From assembly GCA_028872685.1 (NCBI GenBank), contig JAPKEI010000177.1, forward strand, positions 1 to 6,100: a DNA stretch of 6,100 bases, given 5' to 3'. Below are positions 4,985-6,100 of the stretch, in pieces. The notes under the pieces are model-generated. The model was not told the origin of the DNA, ran no database searches, and was given only the letters and a program-made list of their open reading frames with translations. Position numbers and translations under genes: made by a program. Positions within the stretch are counted from its first letter, which is position 1. Each line of letters begins with the position of its first letter. Source of the DNA: Verrucomicrobiota bacterium. GTDB taxonomy: Bacteria > Verrucomicrobiota > Verrucomicrobiia > Limisphaerales > UBA1100.

Positions 4985-6100
4985 ATGAAGATTTTTTGTC
5001 TCTCCCTCCTTTTACTGCTGTTCCCCGCCTGCGTTGCGCCGTGGACGAAGGCCGTGGACACCGCTATGCGGGACGAAATGAAGCAGCAGGAACTCGTAGG
5101 CCTCGCCGTGGGGGTGATTAAAAATGGGCGCGTCGAATATCTGAAAGGCTACGGCTGGGCGGACCGTGAAACGCAAACGCCTGTGACGCGACAAACAATG
5201 TTTCGTTGGGCGTCCATTTCCAAGAGCCTCACGGGGGTGACGGCGATGCAACTTTGGGAGCGCGACCGGCTGGACCTCAGCCGCAACGTGCGCGACTACG
5301 TGCCGGAGTTTCCCGAGCACAACGCGACGATTCGCATTCGCCATCTACTCAGCCATCAGGGTGGCATTGTGCATTACACGAATGGGCCGGTCATCGCCAC
5401 ACCGCGCGAATATCCTCATGCCCATCCGTTTGAAAATGTGATTTGGTCGCTGGACGATTTCAAGGCCTCGCCACTGGTCAATGCGCCTGGCGAAAAATAC
5501 TCGTACACCACGCGCGGCTTCATGCTGCTGAGCGCGGCGGTGGAGCGCGCGGGGCGGCAGAAGTTTGCGCATCAAGTGCGCGACCGCATCGCCAAGCCGC
5601 TCGGGATGACCACGCTGCAGCCGGATTATCAGTGGGTACCCATTCCTAATCGCGCTGTGGGTTATCGCAAACAGGACGGCAAAGTGGTGGTATCCACTGA
5701 CACCGACGTGAGCTGGAAACTCGGCGGGGGCGGGTTTATTTCGAACATCGACGACCTTGCGAAATTCGCCACCGGTTTACTGAACCATCGCCTAATGAAA
5801 CCCACTACTCGCGAAAAAATGTGGACGCCACAAAAAACCAATAACGGCCAGCTCACCACGTACGGGCTCGGCTTCAGTTTTAAAAAATATCACGAGGGAG
5901 AAGTGCAAAAGTGGAAAGCTCATGGCAAAGGCGTGCTCCTCGTCGGCCACAGCGGCGCGCAGGAAAAAACCCGTACGTACATGATTCTCTGGCCCGCTAA
6001 AAAAATGGCCGTGGTGGTGATGAGCAATTCCCAACACGCAAACATCGGCAAGATCACCGGCCGGTTGCTATCAGTTCTTTGGCCGCCGGATACGCGTTAG
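4985..6100 (+). CDS. Exported LACTB-like serine hydrolase (class C beta-lactamase / penicillin-binding protein fold)
   Basis: Starting from ATG at 4985, this 371-residue protein has a short hydrophobic signal (MKIFCLSLLLLLFPACVA); the open frame extends upstream to 4856, but that part overlaps the divergent gene and lacks a signal, so it was rejected. The catalytic serine motif is S77-I-S-K80 in FRWASISKSLTG. The second motif is Y174-T-T176, with Thr where class C enzymes have Asn, and the third is H322-S-G324. These features, plus YVPEFPE (105-111), LLSHQGGIVHY (121-131), GGGFIS (247-252) and MWTP (279-282), closely recall the mitochondrial protein LACTB, a serine protease derived from a bacterial penicillin-binding-type ancestor, and its bacterial relatives. 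The protein probably acts as an exported peptidase, esterase or amidase rather than a resistance beta-lactamase. Cys16 follows LFPA, which is not a proper lipobox, so lipid anchoring is uncertain. The stop TAG is the last codon of the window. It shares a 71-base divergent region with the fusion gene. Confidence 0.88.
   Translation: MKIFCLSLLLLLFPACVAPWTKAVDTAMRDEMKQQELVGLAVGVIKNGRVEYLKGYGWADRETQTPVTRQTMFRWASISKSLTGVTAMQLWERDRLDLSRNVRDYVPEFPEHNATIRIRHLLSHQGGIVHYTNGPVIATPREYPHAHPFENVIWSLDDFKASPLVNAPGEKYSYTTRGFMLLSAAVERAGRQKFAHQVRDRIAKPLGMTTLQPDYQWVPIPNRAVGYRKQDGKVVVSTDTDVSWKLGGGGFISNIDDLAKFATGLLNHRLMKPTTREKMWTPQKTNNGQLTTYGLGFSFKKYHEGEVQKWKAHGKGVLLVGHSGAQEKTRTYMILWPAKKMAVVVMSNSQHANIGKITGRLLSVLWPPDTR

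Overview
The window is a gene-dense, GC-rich bacterial fragment with four complete protein genes and the broken 5' end of a fifth. No RNA genes, insertion sequences, CRISPR arrays or substantial repeats were seen. The secreted SASA-type esterase start, the amidohydrolase plus serine beta-lactamase-like fusion, and the sparse Shine-Dalgarno sites suggest a Planctomycetota/Verrucomicrobiota-type organism (most likely Verrucomicrobiota). This is inferred from gene style only; there is no phylogenetic marker in the window.

Layout. Positions 1-166 (minus strand) hold a signal peptide plus the opening motif of a SASA-domain esterase. Its frame stops right after the motif, at a TAATG that opens a second frame running off the left edge. 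After a short divergent promoter region, 261-1289 and 1291-2316 (plus strand) form a tight two-gene operon. It encodes a DUF1611/DgcN-type protein and an enolase-superfamily racemase/epimerase of the DgcA / dipeptide-epimerase type. Two bases after that operon, a large convergent gene ends (2319-4913, minus strand). It encodes an exported 864-residue protein in which an N-acyl-D-amino-acid deacylase-like amidohydrolase is joined to a class C beta-lactamase-like serine hydrolase. Across a 71-base divergent gap, 4985-6100 (plus strand) encodes a separate exported serine hydrolase that resembles LACTB; its stop codon is the last codon of the window.

How the genes may work together. The common theme is D-amino acids and N-acylated D-amino acids. 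In known systems DgcN acetylates D-glutamate and DgcA racemises N-acetyl-D-glutamate to the L form, feeding D-glutamate into central metabolism. The close relatives of DgcA epimerise L-Ala-D-Glu from peptidoglycan. N-acyl-D-amino-acid deacylases and class C serine hydrolases (DD-peptidases, D-aminopeptidases, D-amino-acid amidases, esterases) act on D-configured or acylated substrates outside the cytoplasm. A coherent but unproven reading is that the two exported hydrolases free D-amino acids or their derivatives from peptidoglycan-type or other acylated material, and the cytoplasmic pair uses the D-glutamate. The most distinctive items are the two-enzyme fusion and the interrupted SASA gene.
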